A stretch of DNA of 64,000 bases from Desulfitobacterium hafniense DCB-2. GTDB lineage: Bacteria; Bacillota; Desulfitobacteriia; Desulfitobacteriales; Desulfitobacteriaceae. Positions 33,180 to 42,479 of the stretch are shown here, in pieces. The stretch is taken from NCBI RefSeq assembly GCF_000021925.1, contig NC_011830.1, positions 1,512,501-1,576,500 on the forward strand. Direction: 5' to 3'. Every line of letters begins with the position of its first letter. The first letter of the stretch is position 1. The position numbers and the translations under genes are program-made. The notes beneath the pieces were generated by a model. The model searched no databases. It saw only the letters and a list, made by a program, of their open reading frames with translations, and was not told the DNA's origin.

Positions 33180-33377
33180 CTATTGGAGTGTAATCCCCGC
33201 TTGCTTCAATATGGATTTTACGGTTCTAATGGGGATATCTTTTACTGGGTGTGTGACGGTTACCTTACCCCTTTTTGTTGGGTGTTTATAATGATGATGA
33301 TCACCTTCGGTATTGATGTGATACCAGCCATCTGCAGTTAGGATTTGAAGTATCTCTCTTGAGGAGTAGCTCTTCAT
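33180..33377 (-). CDS. hicA: HicA-type mRNA interferase toxin
   Basis: A 65-residue double-stranded-RNA-binding-like toxin. The pattern DGWYHINTEGDHHHYKHPTK holds the catalytic His (GDHHHYKHP) and the end GKVTVTHPVKDIPIRTVKSI is typical. I chose ATG 33377 because GAAGGGGGAAAAC precedes it. Translation and position fit a functional HicAB pair. Confidence 0.9.
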   Translation of the reverse strand: MKSYSSREILQILTADGWYHINTEGDHHHYKHPTKRGKVTVTHPVKDIPIRTVKSILKQAGITLQ

Positions 33378-33479
33378 CTGTTTTCCCCCTTCGTCAATTA
33401 TATTATAACACGTATTATAGTACGTGTAAATAGCTTTGATAAGAAAATAACATTTATATGTGTAAAGGAGAAATGAATA

Positions 33480-33755
33480 ATGGATAATCAAAAATTTAAA
33501 ACAAGTGATTTTAATCTTGCCGCCTATCTGATGACCAATGGGGCAGAATGTTATGGTCCAATAGATGAGAATGGCAAGTGTTTCTTTGTGTTCGCTAAAG
33601 ACGAAAAAACATCAGAGGCATTTATGAATTTTAAACAGGATGACTGGTTGAGAAATTACAATGCCAATAAGAAATATTGCTTGAACAAAATGTACGAGAT
33701 GAGAAGTGAGGCAAGGAATAGGAATAAGGAATCTGTGGTCACGGCAGTGGAATAA
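33480..33755 (+). CDS. Small phage protein (DUF5659-like)
   Basis: A 91-residue protein with TSDFNLAAYLMTNGAECYG near the start and FFVFAKDEKTSEAFMNF in the middle, a pattern of DUF5659 proteins that stand before the late genes of Gram-positive siphophages. Function unknown. ATG 33480 follows AAAGGAG and lies 102 bases from the divergent hicA start. Confidence 0.6.
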   Translation: MDNQKFKTSDFNLAAYLMTNGAECYGPIDENGKCFFVFAKDEKTSEAFMNFKQDDWLRNYNANKKYCLNKMYEMRSEARNRNKESVVTAVE

Positions 33756-33757
33756 AT

Positions 33758-34228
33758 ATGGCATTAAAAAAATTATGTGGAAGAAGTGGCTGTAGTCAGA
33801 TTATTGACTATAGCCTTACTTATTGTGATAAGCACCAAAGGGAGTTTGAGGAGAAACAGAAACAAAGGCATAAGGAATATAAGCAGAGAAGGGATGATAA
33901 AAAGGAGCAAGCTTTTTACTCTTCGGATGAGTGGGTGAGGACAAGGGATTATGTCAAAGCAAAGTATCATGGACTGTGTCTGTGGAGTTACTATGTTGAC
34001 AGGGAGATTGTTTTCTGTGAGTCAGTTCACCATATTGAGGAATTGAAAGAGGCCTGGGAGAAGAGATTAGAGGTGGATAACCTGATACCTTTGAGTGAGA
34101 CAGTTCATCAGAAGGTACATAGGTTGATGAGAGAAAATGGGAAAAATGAAAAAGTGAAAATGGTATTGAGGGAATTGAAAAGGAAATGGGAAGAGGCGTT
34201 TGTGGAAGATAATGGATTGAGTGGATAA
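33758..34228 (+). CDS. HNH endonuclease
   Basis: A 156-residue HNH protein of the kind found directly before terminase genes in HK97-like and other cos phages, where it works with the large terminase in DNA packaging. The N-terminal zinc ribbon (CGRSGC, then YCDKH) and the nuclease core VHHIEELKEAW, DNLIPLSETVHQKVH are visible. Only two bases separate it from the previous gene. Confidence 0.88.
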   Translation: MALKKLCGRSGCSQIIDYSLTYCDKHQREFEEKQKQRHKEYKQRRDDKKEQAFYSSDEWVRTRDYVKAKYHGLCLWSYYVDREIVFCESVHHIEELKEAWEKRLEVDNLIPLSETVHQKVHRLMRENGKNEKVKMVLRELKRKWEEAFVEDNGLSG

Positions 34229-34357
34229 TACCTATGGGGGGTATATGCAAAAAACTGTTGGGAGAGAAGGAAAGTCGCAGGTGCCCCTTTTCTTTTCACA
34301 AAACTCCTTTTTTGATAGTTGAGGGGGTAAGGGTAAGATAGAAAGAGGGTGGTGTTG

Positions 34358-34855
34358 ATGAGTGGACGCAAAAGAAAATCAGTGGATTTATTAATCGCTG
34401 AAGGTAAAACACATTTGACCAAAGACGATATTGAAAAAAGAAGAGAAGCGGAAAGCCAGCTTAAGCCAAAGGATGATAAAATAAAATGCCCATCTTGGTT
34501 AAAGGACAAGGTTGCTAAAAGTGAGTTTAGAAAAATCAGTCATGAGTTGCAAGAATTAAAGCTGCTTACTAATTTAGACGTCAATACTTTAGCAAGTTAT
34601 TGTGTAGCATATGCCCAATATCTCAAGGCTACATCAGAGCTTGCAGATCAGGATTTAGTGATAACTCAGACCAATAAAGCTGGCTTTACAAATATGGTAG
34701 AAAACCCCTTAATCCGCATCCAATTAAAATATTCTAATGAAATGAAAAAACATGCCGCTGAAATGGGATTAACCATTAACTCACGGCTAAAATTGGTCAT
34801 TCCTAAAAAGGAAGCGAAACGAGATCCCATTGAAGAGGATTTCGGTGATATCTAG
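34358..34855 (+). CDS. Terminase small subunit (P27 family)
   Basis: A 165-residue DNA-recognition subunit of the packaging motor. It begins MSGRKRKSVDLLI, and the centre (LTNLDVNTLASYCVAYAQYL) is typical of P27-type small terminases. ATG 34358 is supported by GAGGGTGGTG. It is followed directly by the large subunit. Confidence 0.85.
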   Translation: MSGRKRKSVDLLIAEGKTHLTKDDIEKRREAESQLKPKDDKIKCPSWLKDKVAKSEFRKISHELQELKLLTNLDVNTLASYCVAYAQYLKATSELADQDLVITQTNKAGFTNMVENPLIRIQLKYSNEMKKHAAEMGLTINSRLKLVIPKKEAKRDPIEEDFGDI

Positions 34856-36573
34856 TGACCATGTTACAGGAGTTAATCAAATACAGTGATGATATCATCA
34901 CTGGAAAAATAAACGCTTGCAAGAAGCACAAATCAGCTTGCAAGCGTTTTTTATTGGATATAGAACGAGAAGGCACGGATGCATTTCCCTATGTATGGAA
35001 CGAGGAAAAAGCCCTTAAAATCGTTAAGTGGTTTTCTTACTTGCGACATAGCAAAGGGATATTGGCGAAGCAGCCCATTATATTGACCACTTGGCAAAAG
35101 TTCATTCTTTGTAATATTTATGGCTGGTATCACAAAGACACTGGTTATAGGAGATTTAAAAAAGCTTTTATCGAAGTGGCCCGTAAGAATGCAAAGTCGC
35201 AAATTATGGCTGGAGTTGCCTTATATGAAATTAGTGCCTTTGGTGTTAATGCCTCTGAGGCTTATTGTCTTGGAACAAAGATGAAACAAAGTAAGATTGT
35301 TTTCAATGAAGCTAAGTTGATGCTTAAGAGCAGCCCGCTTCAAAAGAAGTTTAAAATTACCAGGGATGAAATCAGGCATGTTAAAAGTGACAGTTTTATT
35401 AGACCACTAAGCAAGGAAGATGGCAAAACCGGAGATGGTGAAAATCCACAATTCGCCTGTATAGATGAATACCATCAACACCCTACGGATGAGATGTATT
35501 CGGTCATGGCTACAGGGATGAAAGCAAGGCCGGAGCCATTGTTGATGATTATTACAACCGCAGGAAAAGATCTCACTTATCCAGCCTATACCCAGGAATA
35601 TCAATACTGCTCTAATGTTTTGAATGGCAGTATCGAAAACAATACATATTTTGTAATGATCTGCGAATTGGACAAAGAAGATGAAGAAGACTTATCCAAT
35701 GAAGAAAACTGGAAAAAAGCCAATCCAATCGTAATGTACAACCCTATTGGTATCCAGTCTATGCGGGATGATTATAAGATTGCCTGTGATATTTCAGAAA
35801 AAATGACCGATTTTATGACCAAGAATCTGAATATATGGGTGCAAAAAACGAATACCGGCTATATGGACATGGAAAAATGGAAGCTTTGCGAAGTTGATCA
35901 ACTTCCATTTGATTTGTCTGGTAGAGATGTTTATGTGGGTGTGGACTTGAGTGCAAAAATCGATCTCTCAAGTGTGGCATTTTTATTTCCAATTGATGAT
36001 GAGGAGGAAGAAAGAAAGTATGTCTTATTGAGCCATTCTTTTATTCCAAGGGGTAGATTGCAAGAAAGAATCAGGGTGGATAAGCAGCCTTATGATTTAT
36101 GGCAAAGGCAAAAATTCCTCACTGTAACGGATAGTGAGATTGTAAACCAGAAAGATATTATCAAATATATTGTTGATACCTGTGAAGAAAACAACTGGAA
36201 TATTAATATGATTTGTGTCGATCCGAATAATGCCAGTTTATTTATGCAGGAAATGAGCGATAAGGGATATATCGTAGTGGATGTATGGCAAAGTGCTAAG
36301 TCTTTAAATGATGCCACAACTGGATTCAGAGAACAGGTTTATTTGAAGAATGTAGTCTATTTAAAAAATCCATTACTTACCTTTGCTATGGCTAATACCA
36401 GGATTAGGAAAAACAATGGATTGATAAAAATTGATAAGGACGCGCAAAAACAAAGAATTGATCCGATAGATGCTACTTTATGCGCTTACAAGCTGGCAAT
36501 GTTTCATAAAAGTAGTGTTGATTTGAGTGATTTGATCACCGAAGAATATTTGTCAAAATTAGGTTGGGGGTGA
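34855..36573 (+). CDS. Terminase large subunit
   Basis: A 572-residue packaging ATPase and nuclease. The Walker A-like VARKNAKSQ (residues 108-116) and Walker B ACIDE (201-205) mark the ATPase; the acidic nuclease part starts at YVGVDLSAKIDLSS (about 360). The start is GTG 34855 overlapping the previous stop, or ATG 34861. No internal damage. Confidence 0.92.
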   Translation: MTMLQELIKYSDDIITGKINACKKHKSACKRFLLDIEREGTDAFPYVWNEEKALKIVKWFSYLRHSKGILAKQPIILTTWQKFILCNIYGWYHKDTGYRRFKKAFIEVARKNAKSQIMAGVALYEISAFGVNASEAYCLGTKMKQSKIVFNEAKLMLKSSPLQKKFKITRDEIRHVKSDSFIRPLSKEDGKTGDGENPQFACIDEYHQHPTDEMYSVMATGMKARPEPLLMIITTAGKDLTYPAYTQEYQYCSNVLNGSIENNTYFVMICELDKEDEEDLSNEENWKKANPIVMYNPIGIQSMRDDYKIACDISEKMTDFMTKNLNIWVQKTNTGYMDMEKWKLCEVDQLPFDLSGRDVYVGVDLSAKIDLSSVAFLFPIDDEEEERKYVLLSHSFIPRGRLQERIRVDKQPYDLWQRQKFLTVTDSEIVNQKDIIKYIVDTCEENNWNINMICVDPNNASLFMQEMSDKGYIVVDVWQSAKSLNDATTGFREQVYLKNVVYLKNPLLTFAMANTRIRKNNGLIKIDKDAQKQRIDPIDATLCAYKLAMFHKSSVDLSDLITEEYLSKLGWG

Positions 36574-36578
36574 TAAAA

Positions 36579-36761
36579 ATGAATAGAATTAAAATGTTCC
36601 TCCGGGATTACCTGGAGGATATCTTTGTGTTTTTAGGGTTACTCTTAATTATTTTAGCTAGTCTCATGATTAATATTATTCTAGGGATATATGCCGCAGG
36701 GGTGATCCTATTTTTGTTAGGGGTTTACTTTATAAGGTTCCCCATAAGAAAAGGCAGGTGA
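36579..36761 (+). CDS. Small phage membrane protein
   Basis: A 60-residue protein with two hydrophobic stretches (about 16-36 and 40-54) and a basic tail. Tiny membrane proteins like this often lie between terL and portal. The role is unknown. ATG 36579 is chosen after GGGGGTGATAAA. Confidence 0.6.
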   Translation: MNRIKMFLRDYLEDIFVFLGLLLIILASLMINIILGIYAAGVILFLLGVYFIRFPIRKGR

Positions 36762-36766
36762 ATTAG

Positions 36767-38020
36767 TTGGGATTATTTAGAGATTCGTATGAAACCAGAA
36801 ATATAAATGGTTATAGCAATGATGAGTTTATGCGTTTGCTTGGGATCAATAATTTGTCTGTTAATAAAGACAAGTTAAGCGAAATTACATATTTTATCTG
36901 TATTAAAACCCTATCTGAGGCTGTAGCCAAATTACCTTTAAAGTTATTCCGCGAAACGCAGAAAGGCACTGAAAAAGCTGTAGGACATTATCTTTATTCA
37001 CTTTTGAAGCTAAGGCCGAATCCGTACATGTCGGCCTGGAACTTCTGGACAACAATAGAGTTTCAGAAAAACCACTTCGGAAACTCTATTTGTTATATTG
37101 ATATGGTTAAAAGTGGAAGAGATTCCGGTAAGGTTAAAGGGCTATATATATTAGACCATAAAAATGTTCAAATCTGGGTAGATGATGCGGGATTAATCAG
37201 CAAGGATAATGCAGTTTGGTACATCTATACGGATAATAACGGCAAGGAATATAAATTATGCCATGATCAAATTTTACATTTTCGATCGGCAATTAGTCTT
37301 GATGGTATAACAGGGCTGGCAATTCAAGATATACTCAAAATGTCTATTGAAAATGCTCAAAATGGTCAAAAGTTTATTAACACGTACTGGAAACAAGGGA
37401 TGTTTTCCAAAGGACTTTTACAATACACCGGAGACATAGGCGAAAAAGCCATGAAGACGATGCAATCAAAGTTTGAGTCAATGGCAAACGGAATTAGTAA
37501 CGCAGGACGGATATTGCCGGTTCCACTGGGGTTTAACTTTACGACACTGGATAATAAACTTGTTGATAGCCAATTTTTAGAATTGAGCATGTGGTCAGCC
37601 AGACAAATATCTGCCGCATTTGGGATCAAGCCCAATCAATTGAACATGGAACAAAAATACAGCAATATGGAACTTAACCAAAGGGAATTTTATTTAGATA
37701 CACTATTGCCGGTGATTACAGCTTATGAAAGTGAGCTTACCTGGAAACTCCTCACGGAACAAGAGCGAAACGAAGGAATGTTCTTCAAATTTAATGTGGA
37801 TGCTATTTTGAGGGCAGATTTTGAAACTAGAATGAAGGGTTACGGTATAGCCATTGATAAAGGCTTCATGACTCCAAATGAGGTTAGAGAAAAGGAAGAT
37901 TTGCCAACAGATCCTGATGGAGATAAATTGCTGGTGAATGGGACGTATATTCCGTTAAGTATGGTCGGCCAGCAATATACTAATGCTCCCTTGAAGGGAG
38001 GTGAAAATATTGAAGAATAA
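36767..38020 (+). CDS. Phage portal protein (HK97 type)
   Basis: A 417-residue portal forming the dodecameric gate for DNA. Typical elements include LRPNPYMSAWNFW (about 80-92) and the late segment YSNMELNQREFYLDTLLPV (about 300-318). The start is TTG 36767 behind GGCAGGTG. It overlaps the protease gene. Confidence 0.92.
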   Translation: MGLFRDSYETRNINGYSNDEFMRLLGINNLSVNKDKLSEITYFICIKTLSEAVAKLPLKLFRETQKGTEKAVGHYLYSLLKLRPNPYMSAWNFWTTIEFQKNHFGNSICYIDMVKSGRDSGKVKGLYILDHKNVQIWVDDAGLISKDNAVWYIYTDNNGKEYKLCHDQILHFRSAISLDGITGLAIQDILKMSIENAQNGQKFINTYWKQGMFSKGLLQYTGDIGEKAMKTMQSKFESMANGISNAGRILPVPLGFNFTTLDNKLVDSQFLELSMWSARQISAAFGIKPNQLNMEQKYSNMELNQREFYLDTLLPVITAYESELTWKLLTEQERNEGMFFKFNVDAILRADFETRMKGYGIAIDKGFMTPNEVREKEDLPTDPDGDKLLVNGTYIPLSMVGQQYTNAPLKGGENIEE

Positions 38021-38603
38021 GGAAATTGAACAAAGGGCATTAACAACTAACTTTGAAATCAGAAGCAACGAAGATGGACAAGAGTATTTTGAAGGGTACG
38101 CCTTGAAATTTGAGCAATGGTCTGAGGTCATGGGTGACTTCCAGGAGATTATTGATAAAGATGCGCTGAAAAATACTGATTTATCAGATGTCAGAGCGTT
38201 GATAAACCACGACAATAATTATATCCTTGCCCGTACTTCTGCCGATAATCTTGAATTGGAAGTTGATGGGATTGGGTTAAAATTTAAAGCCTATCCCTCT
38301 GATACGAGTTATTCAAGGGATTTAAAGGAGAATATGAGAGCAGGAAATTTGAGTAAATGTTCCTTCGCTTTCCGTTTAAATTGGGACAATCCAGACTGTG
38401 AAAAATGGGAATATAATGAGGAAAGTAAACTCTACCAGAGAAGGATCAAAGATATTGCCAAGATTGTGGATGTGAGTATTGTGACTAACCCGTCATATCA
38501 GCAAACAGAGGCCGTCATTACAAGAGCGTTAGATGATTTTAAGGAGAAACAAAGGAAGGAATTGCTCAAACGAAAATTACAGCTTGAATTAGAACTTCTT
38601 TAA
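38010..38603 (+). CDS. Prohead protease (HK97 family)
   Basis: A 197-residue serine protease that trims the capsid precursor during maturation. The N-terminal part (FEGYALKFEQWSEVMGDFQE) and ALINHDNNYILART with the catalytic His region, and SKCSFAFR with the Ser, are visible. A start at TTG 38010 is preferred for its distance from AGGGAGGTG, GTG 38001 being the alternative. Confidence 0.9.
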   Translation: MKNKEIEQRALTTNFEIRSNEDGQEYFEGYALKFEQWSEVMGDFQEIIDKDALKNTDLSDVRALINHDNNYILARTSADNLELEVDGIGLKFKAYPSDTSYSRDLKENMRAGNLSKCSFAFRLNWDNPDCEKWEYNEESKLYQRRIKDIAKIVDVSIVTNPSYQQTEAVITRALDDFKEKQRKELLKRKLQLELELL

Positions 38604-38667
38604 ATTAGGAAGTTCTTTTTTATATTCAAAAAACAAGGAAATAAAGGAAGAGAAGGGATGATTATAA

Positions 38668-39777
38668 ATGAAAAAGATTGATGAATTACGCCAAGAATTA
38701 AGCACCAAAAAGGAAGAGGTAAGAGGTCTCTTAGAAAATGACAAGGTGAATGAGGCTGAAGCAAAAATGCCAGAGGTTAGAACCTTGGAAACCAAGATCA
38801 AACTTCAGAGTGAGCTTGATGAAGCTGAAGAAAGAGAAGTTCAGAATAAACTTGAAAATAGGAAGGATGATTCAAAAATGGAAAAAAGAACAGTAGATCA
38901 AGATATGGAATATAGAGCAATTGGGAAATTTCTATTGGGTAGTGAAATGACTGCGGAAGAAAGAGCAAGTGTTAACATTGGCAATTCCGGCGCGATTTTG
39001 CCTCAAGGTTTTGTTAATCAGGTGCAAGTGCTTACAGATGGTTTTCCTTCTCTGAAGAAGTACTGCCATGTGATTCCAACAACAACGACCAGTGGCAAGA
39101 TGCCTATTAGCTCAGGTTCTACATCAAAAAAACTTGCCAAATTAGCAACTGATAACGAAATGGTTAAGGAAATGATCACAACCAAACCTGTAGAATATGC
39201 CACAGAAGACTATGGCAAAATTATTCCGGTGGAAAATTCAGTCCTTGAAGATACGACCGTTGATTTCTTCAATTCTCTGATCGCTCCTGATTTTGCTGAA
39301 TGTGCTGTGAATAGTGAAAACGAGGAGATTATTAATATCGTTGAAGCCAATTCGGTAGAATTTGAAGCAACGGATTATAAGGGTATTGTTAAATGCTTGA
39401 ATACGAAGGTCAAACCTTCTTTACTCAAAAATACTATTATTTTAACAAACCAGAGTGGTTATGATTATTTAGATAATCTCACTGATGCTAAAGGGAGACC
39501 GTTGCTTAATGATTCCTTAGCGGTAGAAGGTGGCAAGACCTTCAAGGGAAGGGAAATTGTTGTATTAGACGATACGGAACTTCCGGCAGCTACAGACAAG
39601 AAAGTGTTCTATATTGTCAACCTCTATGCCTTGATCAAGTTCTTTGACAGAAAAGGATATGAGATTGCTGTAAGTAAGGAAGCGGGCTTTACATATAATC
39701 AAACTTTTGTTCGTGTGATTGAACGATTTGATACTGTCAAAGGTGACAGCCGAGCAGCATTCAAAATTGAGTTTTAA
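38668..39777 (+). CDS. Major capsid protein (HK97 fold)
   Basis: A 369-residue capsid precursor. Residues about 1-75 form a charged coiled coil, the delta domain that acts as built-in scaffold and is cut off by the protease; the HK97 fold starts around 90 (SGAILPQGFVNQV) and ends in SRAAFKIEF. No separate scaffold gene is present, as in HK97. Confidence 0.93.
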   Translation: MKKIDELRQELSTKKEEVRGLLENDKVNEAEAKMPEVRTLETKIKLQSELDEAEEREVQNKLENRKDDSKMEKRTVDQDMEYRAIGKFLLGSEMTAEERASVNIGNSGAILPQGFVNQVQVLTDGFPSLKKYCHVIPTTTTSGKMPISSGSTSKKLAKLATDNEMVKEMITTKPVEYATEDYGKIIPVENSVLEDTTVDFFNSLIAPDFAECAVNSENEEIINIVEANSVEFEATDYKGIVKCLNTKVKPSLLKNTIILTNQSGYDYLDNLTDAKGRPLLNDSLAVEGGKTFKGREIVVLDDTELPAATDKKVFYIVNLYALIKFFDRKGYEIAVSKEAGFTYNQTFVRVIERFDTVKGDSRAAFKIEF

Positions 39778-39849
39778 GGAGAGGTAAGAGGAAGGGAGAG
39801 CTAATTTACTCTCCCTTTCTTCTATGATATAGGTAGAAAGTGAGGAAAT

Positions 39850-40140
39850 ATGATCTTAGATTTAACTACAGTGAAAGATTTCTTAAAAATAGAACAGGAT
39901 TTCCATGAAGAAGATTCCATTATTCAACTCTTAATTGATGCTGCAGAAATCTACCTCCACAATGCTACAGGCATTAAGTTTGATGAGCAAAACAATATGG
40001 CAAAGTTATTTTGCCTTATATTGGTTTCAGATTGGTTTGACAGTCGGCAAATGGTAGGAAAAATTTCTGAAAAGGTCAGATTTACCGTTGAATCTATGAT
40101 CACTCAACTCAAATACTGCTATGGCGGTGATGCACCATGA
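39850..40140 (+). CDS. Head-tail connector (gp6-like)
   Basis: A 96-residue helical adaptor (gp6/DUF3199-like) that docks under the portal. The opening LTTVKDFLKIEQDFHEEDS is characteristic. It overlaps the following gene by four bases. Confidence 0.82.
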   Translation: MILDLTTVKDFLKIEQDFHEEDSIIQLLIDAAEIYLHNATGIKFDEQNNMAKLFCLILVSDWFDSRQMVGKISEKVRFTVESMITQLKYCYGGDAP

Positions 40141-40466
40141 ATGCGGGAGATTTGAGGAAAAGGATTACCCTTCAGGTTTTATCTGACAAAACAACAAATG
40201 AAAATGGATTTCCATTGCCGGAAGATGAAAGATATCAGGATCATGTGACTATTTGGGCCGCAGTATACCCATTGAAGGGATCGGAATTCTGGACTGCTAA
40301 AACTACCTACAATAAAAATGTAGTCAAGTTTATCTGCCGATATATTCCCGGAGTTAATGCCGATATGCAGATCAAATATAATAACAGGATCTTTGATATT
40401 ATCGGCGTTATTGATGTGGATGAGCGTCATAAATGGCTGCAAATTATGGGGGAGGAGGTAGTTTAA
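40137..40466 (+). CDS. Head closure protein (SPP1 gp16-like adaptor)
   Basis: A 109-residue beta-rich head-tail adaptor which closes the portal exit. It begins MNAGDLRKRITLQ, the usual start of this family, and ends IGVIDVDERHKWLQIMGEE. It ends directly at the next start. Confidence 0.82.
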   Translation: MNAGDLRKRITLQVLSDKTTNENGFPLPEDERYQDHVTIWAAVYPLKGSEFWTAKTTYNKNVVKFICRYIPGVNADMQIKYNNRIFDIIGVIDVDERHKWLQIMGEEVV

Positions 40467-40823
40467 ATGGCCTACATTGATATAAATGGGTTTGAGGATC
40501 TTGAGCAGATTTTACAGGATATGACGATCACAGATGCCCAGGAAAAGAAGGCTATGAAAAAAGCCCTTGAGCCAATTTATGAAGAAGTTATGAAAAATGC
40601 CCCTGAGAGTACAGGGAATCTTAAACGGCAAATCAAAACATCAGTGAAAAAAGAGGATTTTGCCACTGTCGGAAGAGTAAAACTGGGCGCGTGGTATTCG
40701 AAATTTAATGAGTTCGGAACCAGTCGAAATAAAAGCCATATCGGGTTCTTCGAACGTTCTGTAAACAGCACAAAAGATAAAGCAATCAAAATCTTAACGG
40801 AGGAATTATTGAAACTAAAATAG
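40467..40823 (+). CDS. HK97 gp10-like neck protein
   Basis: A 118-residue tail-head joining protein of the HK97-gp10 family: a helical start, then APESTGNLKRQIKTS and WYSKFNEFGTSRNKSHIGF. Needed to join finished tails to heads. Confidence 0.82.
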   Translation: MAYIDINGFEDLEQILQDMTITDAQEKKAMKKALEPIYEEVMKNAPESTGNLKRQIKTSVKKEDFATVGRVKLGAWYSKFNEFGTSRNKSHIGFFERSVNSTKDKAIKILTEELLKLK

Positions 40824-40833
40824 GTGGGAAAGT

Positions 40834-41193
40834 ATGGCAACAAATATAAAACAGTTATTAAATCAGGTGTTATCAAGCCCGGAGATCGTTAATCTCTTAC
40901 CTAATAAAAGGGTTTATTTTCTTCATGCGGAGGCTCCTGAAAAACCGTACTTAGAATATGAAATCATTGATGAGTTTGGGGAAGCATGGGCAGAGAACAG
41001 GGAGATAGCAACTAACTATTATATTCAGGTGGATATATTTTCAATGGGAGATTATACGGCAATAGAGAATGCAGTCAAAGACACAATGATCAGCTATGGT
41101 TTTAAAAGGTCAATGTCGGTTGATTTGTACGAAAATGACATAAAACTCTACCATAAGGTGATGAGATTTGTGATCACATTGAAAAATAAATAA
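40834..41193 (+). CDS. Tail completion/terminator protein
   Basis: A 119-residue protein in the place of the tail terminator (gpU/DUF3168-like) between gp10 and the major tail protein. The pattern LPNKRVYFLHAEAPEKPYLEY fits that family. ATG 40834 follows GGTGGG. Confidence 0.72.
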   Translation: MATNIKQLLNQVLSSPEIVNLLPNKRVYFLHAEAPEKPYLEYEIIDEFGEAWAENREIATNYYIQVDIFSMGDYTAIENAVKDTMISYGFKRSMSVDLYENDIKLYHKVMRFVITLKNK

Positions 41194-41214
41194 AAGAAAG
41201 AGGGATGTTAAAAA

Positions 41215-41811
41215 ATGGCTATTGTGGGACTAGAAAAGCTATATTATGCTAAGTTGACAGCGGATGGTGTTTCAGGAGTGACATATGATACCCCTATTTA
41301 CCTAGAGGGGGTTAAAGAAATTAGCATATCGCCAAAAGTGAGTACAGTTAAAGCTTATGCCGAGAATAGAGCTTGGGCACAAATTACCTCCTTTGATGAT
41401 GTTGAGGTGTCTATCGACCTTATTGATTTGACTAATGCTCAGCGTGCTGACTTGTTGGGAAGTGATTTGGCCGAAGAAGGAGGAGTTATTTCTAGAGTCG
41501 GTGATACAGCCCCTTATATTGCTCTGCTCTATGTGGCTAACACTTCTGACGGCGGTAAACAATATGGAATTTTATTTAAAGGCAAAATGGAATTGCCAGA
41601 GGACTCAGCCAAGGGACAGGAGGGCACAGTTAGTTTTCAGAGTTTTTCCATGAAGGCAAGTTTTATGCCTTTGCGTTATAATGGCATGTGGAAATACCAA
41701 GTCAGCGACAAAGATCCAGATTGTCCCGCAGATATTCAAACTAAGTTTTTTGAGCAAGTCATTATTCCAACTCAAAAAATTGTTGAGAATGGAGAACAAG
41801 AGCAAGGGTAA
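41215..41811 (+). CDS. Major tail tube protein
   Basis: A 198-residue siphophage tail tube subunit (phi13/TP901-1 type). The opening AIVGLEKLYYAKLTADG and the segment EGTVSFQSFSMKASFMPL (about 141-158) are typical. Multiple rings form the flexible tail around the tape measure. ATG 41215 follows AGAGGGATG. Confidence 0.88.
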   Translation: MAIVGLEKLYYAKLTADGVSGVTYDTPIYLEGVKEISISPKVSTVKAYAENRAWAQITSFDDVEVSIDLIDLTNAQRADLLGSDLAEEGGVISRVGDTAPYIALLYVANTSDGGKQYGILFKGKMELPEDSAKGQEGTVSFQSFSMKASFMPLRYNGMWKYQVSDKDPDCPADIQTKFFEQVIIPTQKIVENGEQEQG

Positions 41812-41895
41812 AAGTAATAGAATTTTGGGGAGTGTCTAATATTGGGCACTCCTTTTCATTTGAAAAATATGGAATATTATAGGGAGATGAAGATT

Positions 41896-42246
41896 ATGAG
41901 TAAAATCAATGTTGCGGTGAACGAGTTTAAAATTGTATTGGGTGGAGTGGAGTATACCTTTAGGTTAGACTTTAGGGCATTGTTAAAATTCACCAAGCGT
42001 TATGATGATGCCCTGGTTATTTTTAACGAGTTTTTAGCTGGTAAAGATATTTATAACTGTATCATCAAAATTTTGAGTTGCGCTTGCCCGGAGAAAGAGT
42101 TTACGGAAGATGAGTTGGCAGAGCAATTAAGCTTTGATTACAATACGATGAAGTTAATGGATCAAATTACTTTTGCGTTGATCGAAGGGGTTTTATCTGA
42201 CCAAAATGATAAAAATGAGAAGGGGAATAAAACCCCAAAAAACTAG
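41896..42246 (+). CDS. Tail assembly chaperone, short form
   Basis: A 116-residue gpG-like chaperone. ATG 41896 is chosen because TAGGGAGATG precedes it; 18 more codons upstream are unlikely. Its last codons CCA AAA AAC TAG hold a slippery heptamer, so a -1 shifted fusion of 188 residues is expected. This gene is only distantly, if at all, similar to the chaperone of the tail cluster at 6772, yet uses the same signal. Confidence 0.82.
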   Translation: MSKINVAVNEFKIVLGGVEYTFRLDFRALLKFTKRYDDALVIFNEFLAGKDIYNCIIKILSCACPEKEFTEDELAEQLSFDYNTMKLMDQITFALIEGVLSDQNDKNEKGNKTPKN

Positions 42247-42289
42247 ATAACCAGTCAGAATCTGAGGAATGGCTAGATTTTGACTGGTT
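42237..42289 (+). promoter_or_regulatory. Programmed -1 frameshift signal
   Basis: The heptamer A AAA AAC at 42237-42243 directly precedes the stop. After five bases a 14-bp stem follows (42249-42262 with 42276-42289, one G-U pair, 13-base loop). It is a strong gpG-gpGT type site. Confidence 0.9.
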
Positions 42290-42461
42290 TTACTATGTCT
42301 CTACAGTTTTGTTAAAAATGAACGAAGAAGAATTTTGGACATCAACGCCTAGAAAGATAGGGGCACTTTGGGAAATCCATGCTAAATTTAATGGATTTGA
42401 TATTGGTGAAGAGAAATCAGCCAAAGAAGAGCGGGTGTTTATAGATCAAGTCTTATTTTAA
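42243..42461 (+). CDS. -1 frame extension of the tail assembly chaperone
   Basis: A 72-codon frame entered by frameshifting, reading LDNQSESEEWLDFDWFYYV and ending at TAA 42459-42461. It has no start of its own. The fusion would bind tape measure and tube subunits. The tape measure gene starts 18 bases later. Confidence 0.85.
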   Translation, partial: LDNQSESEEWLDFDWFYYVSTVLLKMNEEEFWTSTPRKIGALWEIHAKFNGFDIGEEKSAKEERVFIDQVLF

Positions 42462-42479
42462 TAGGGAAGGAGGGAAAAT

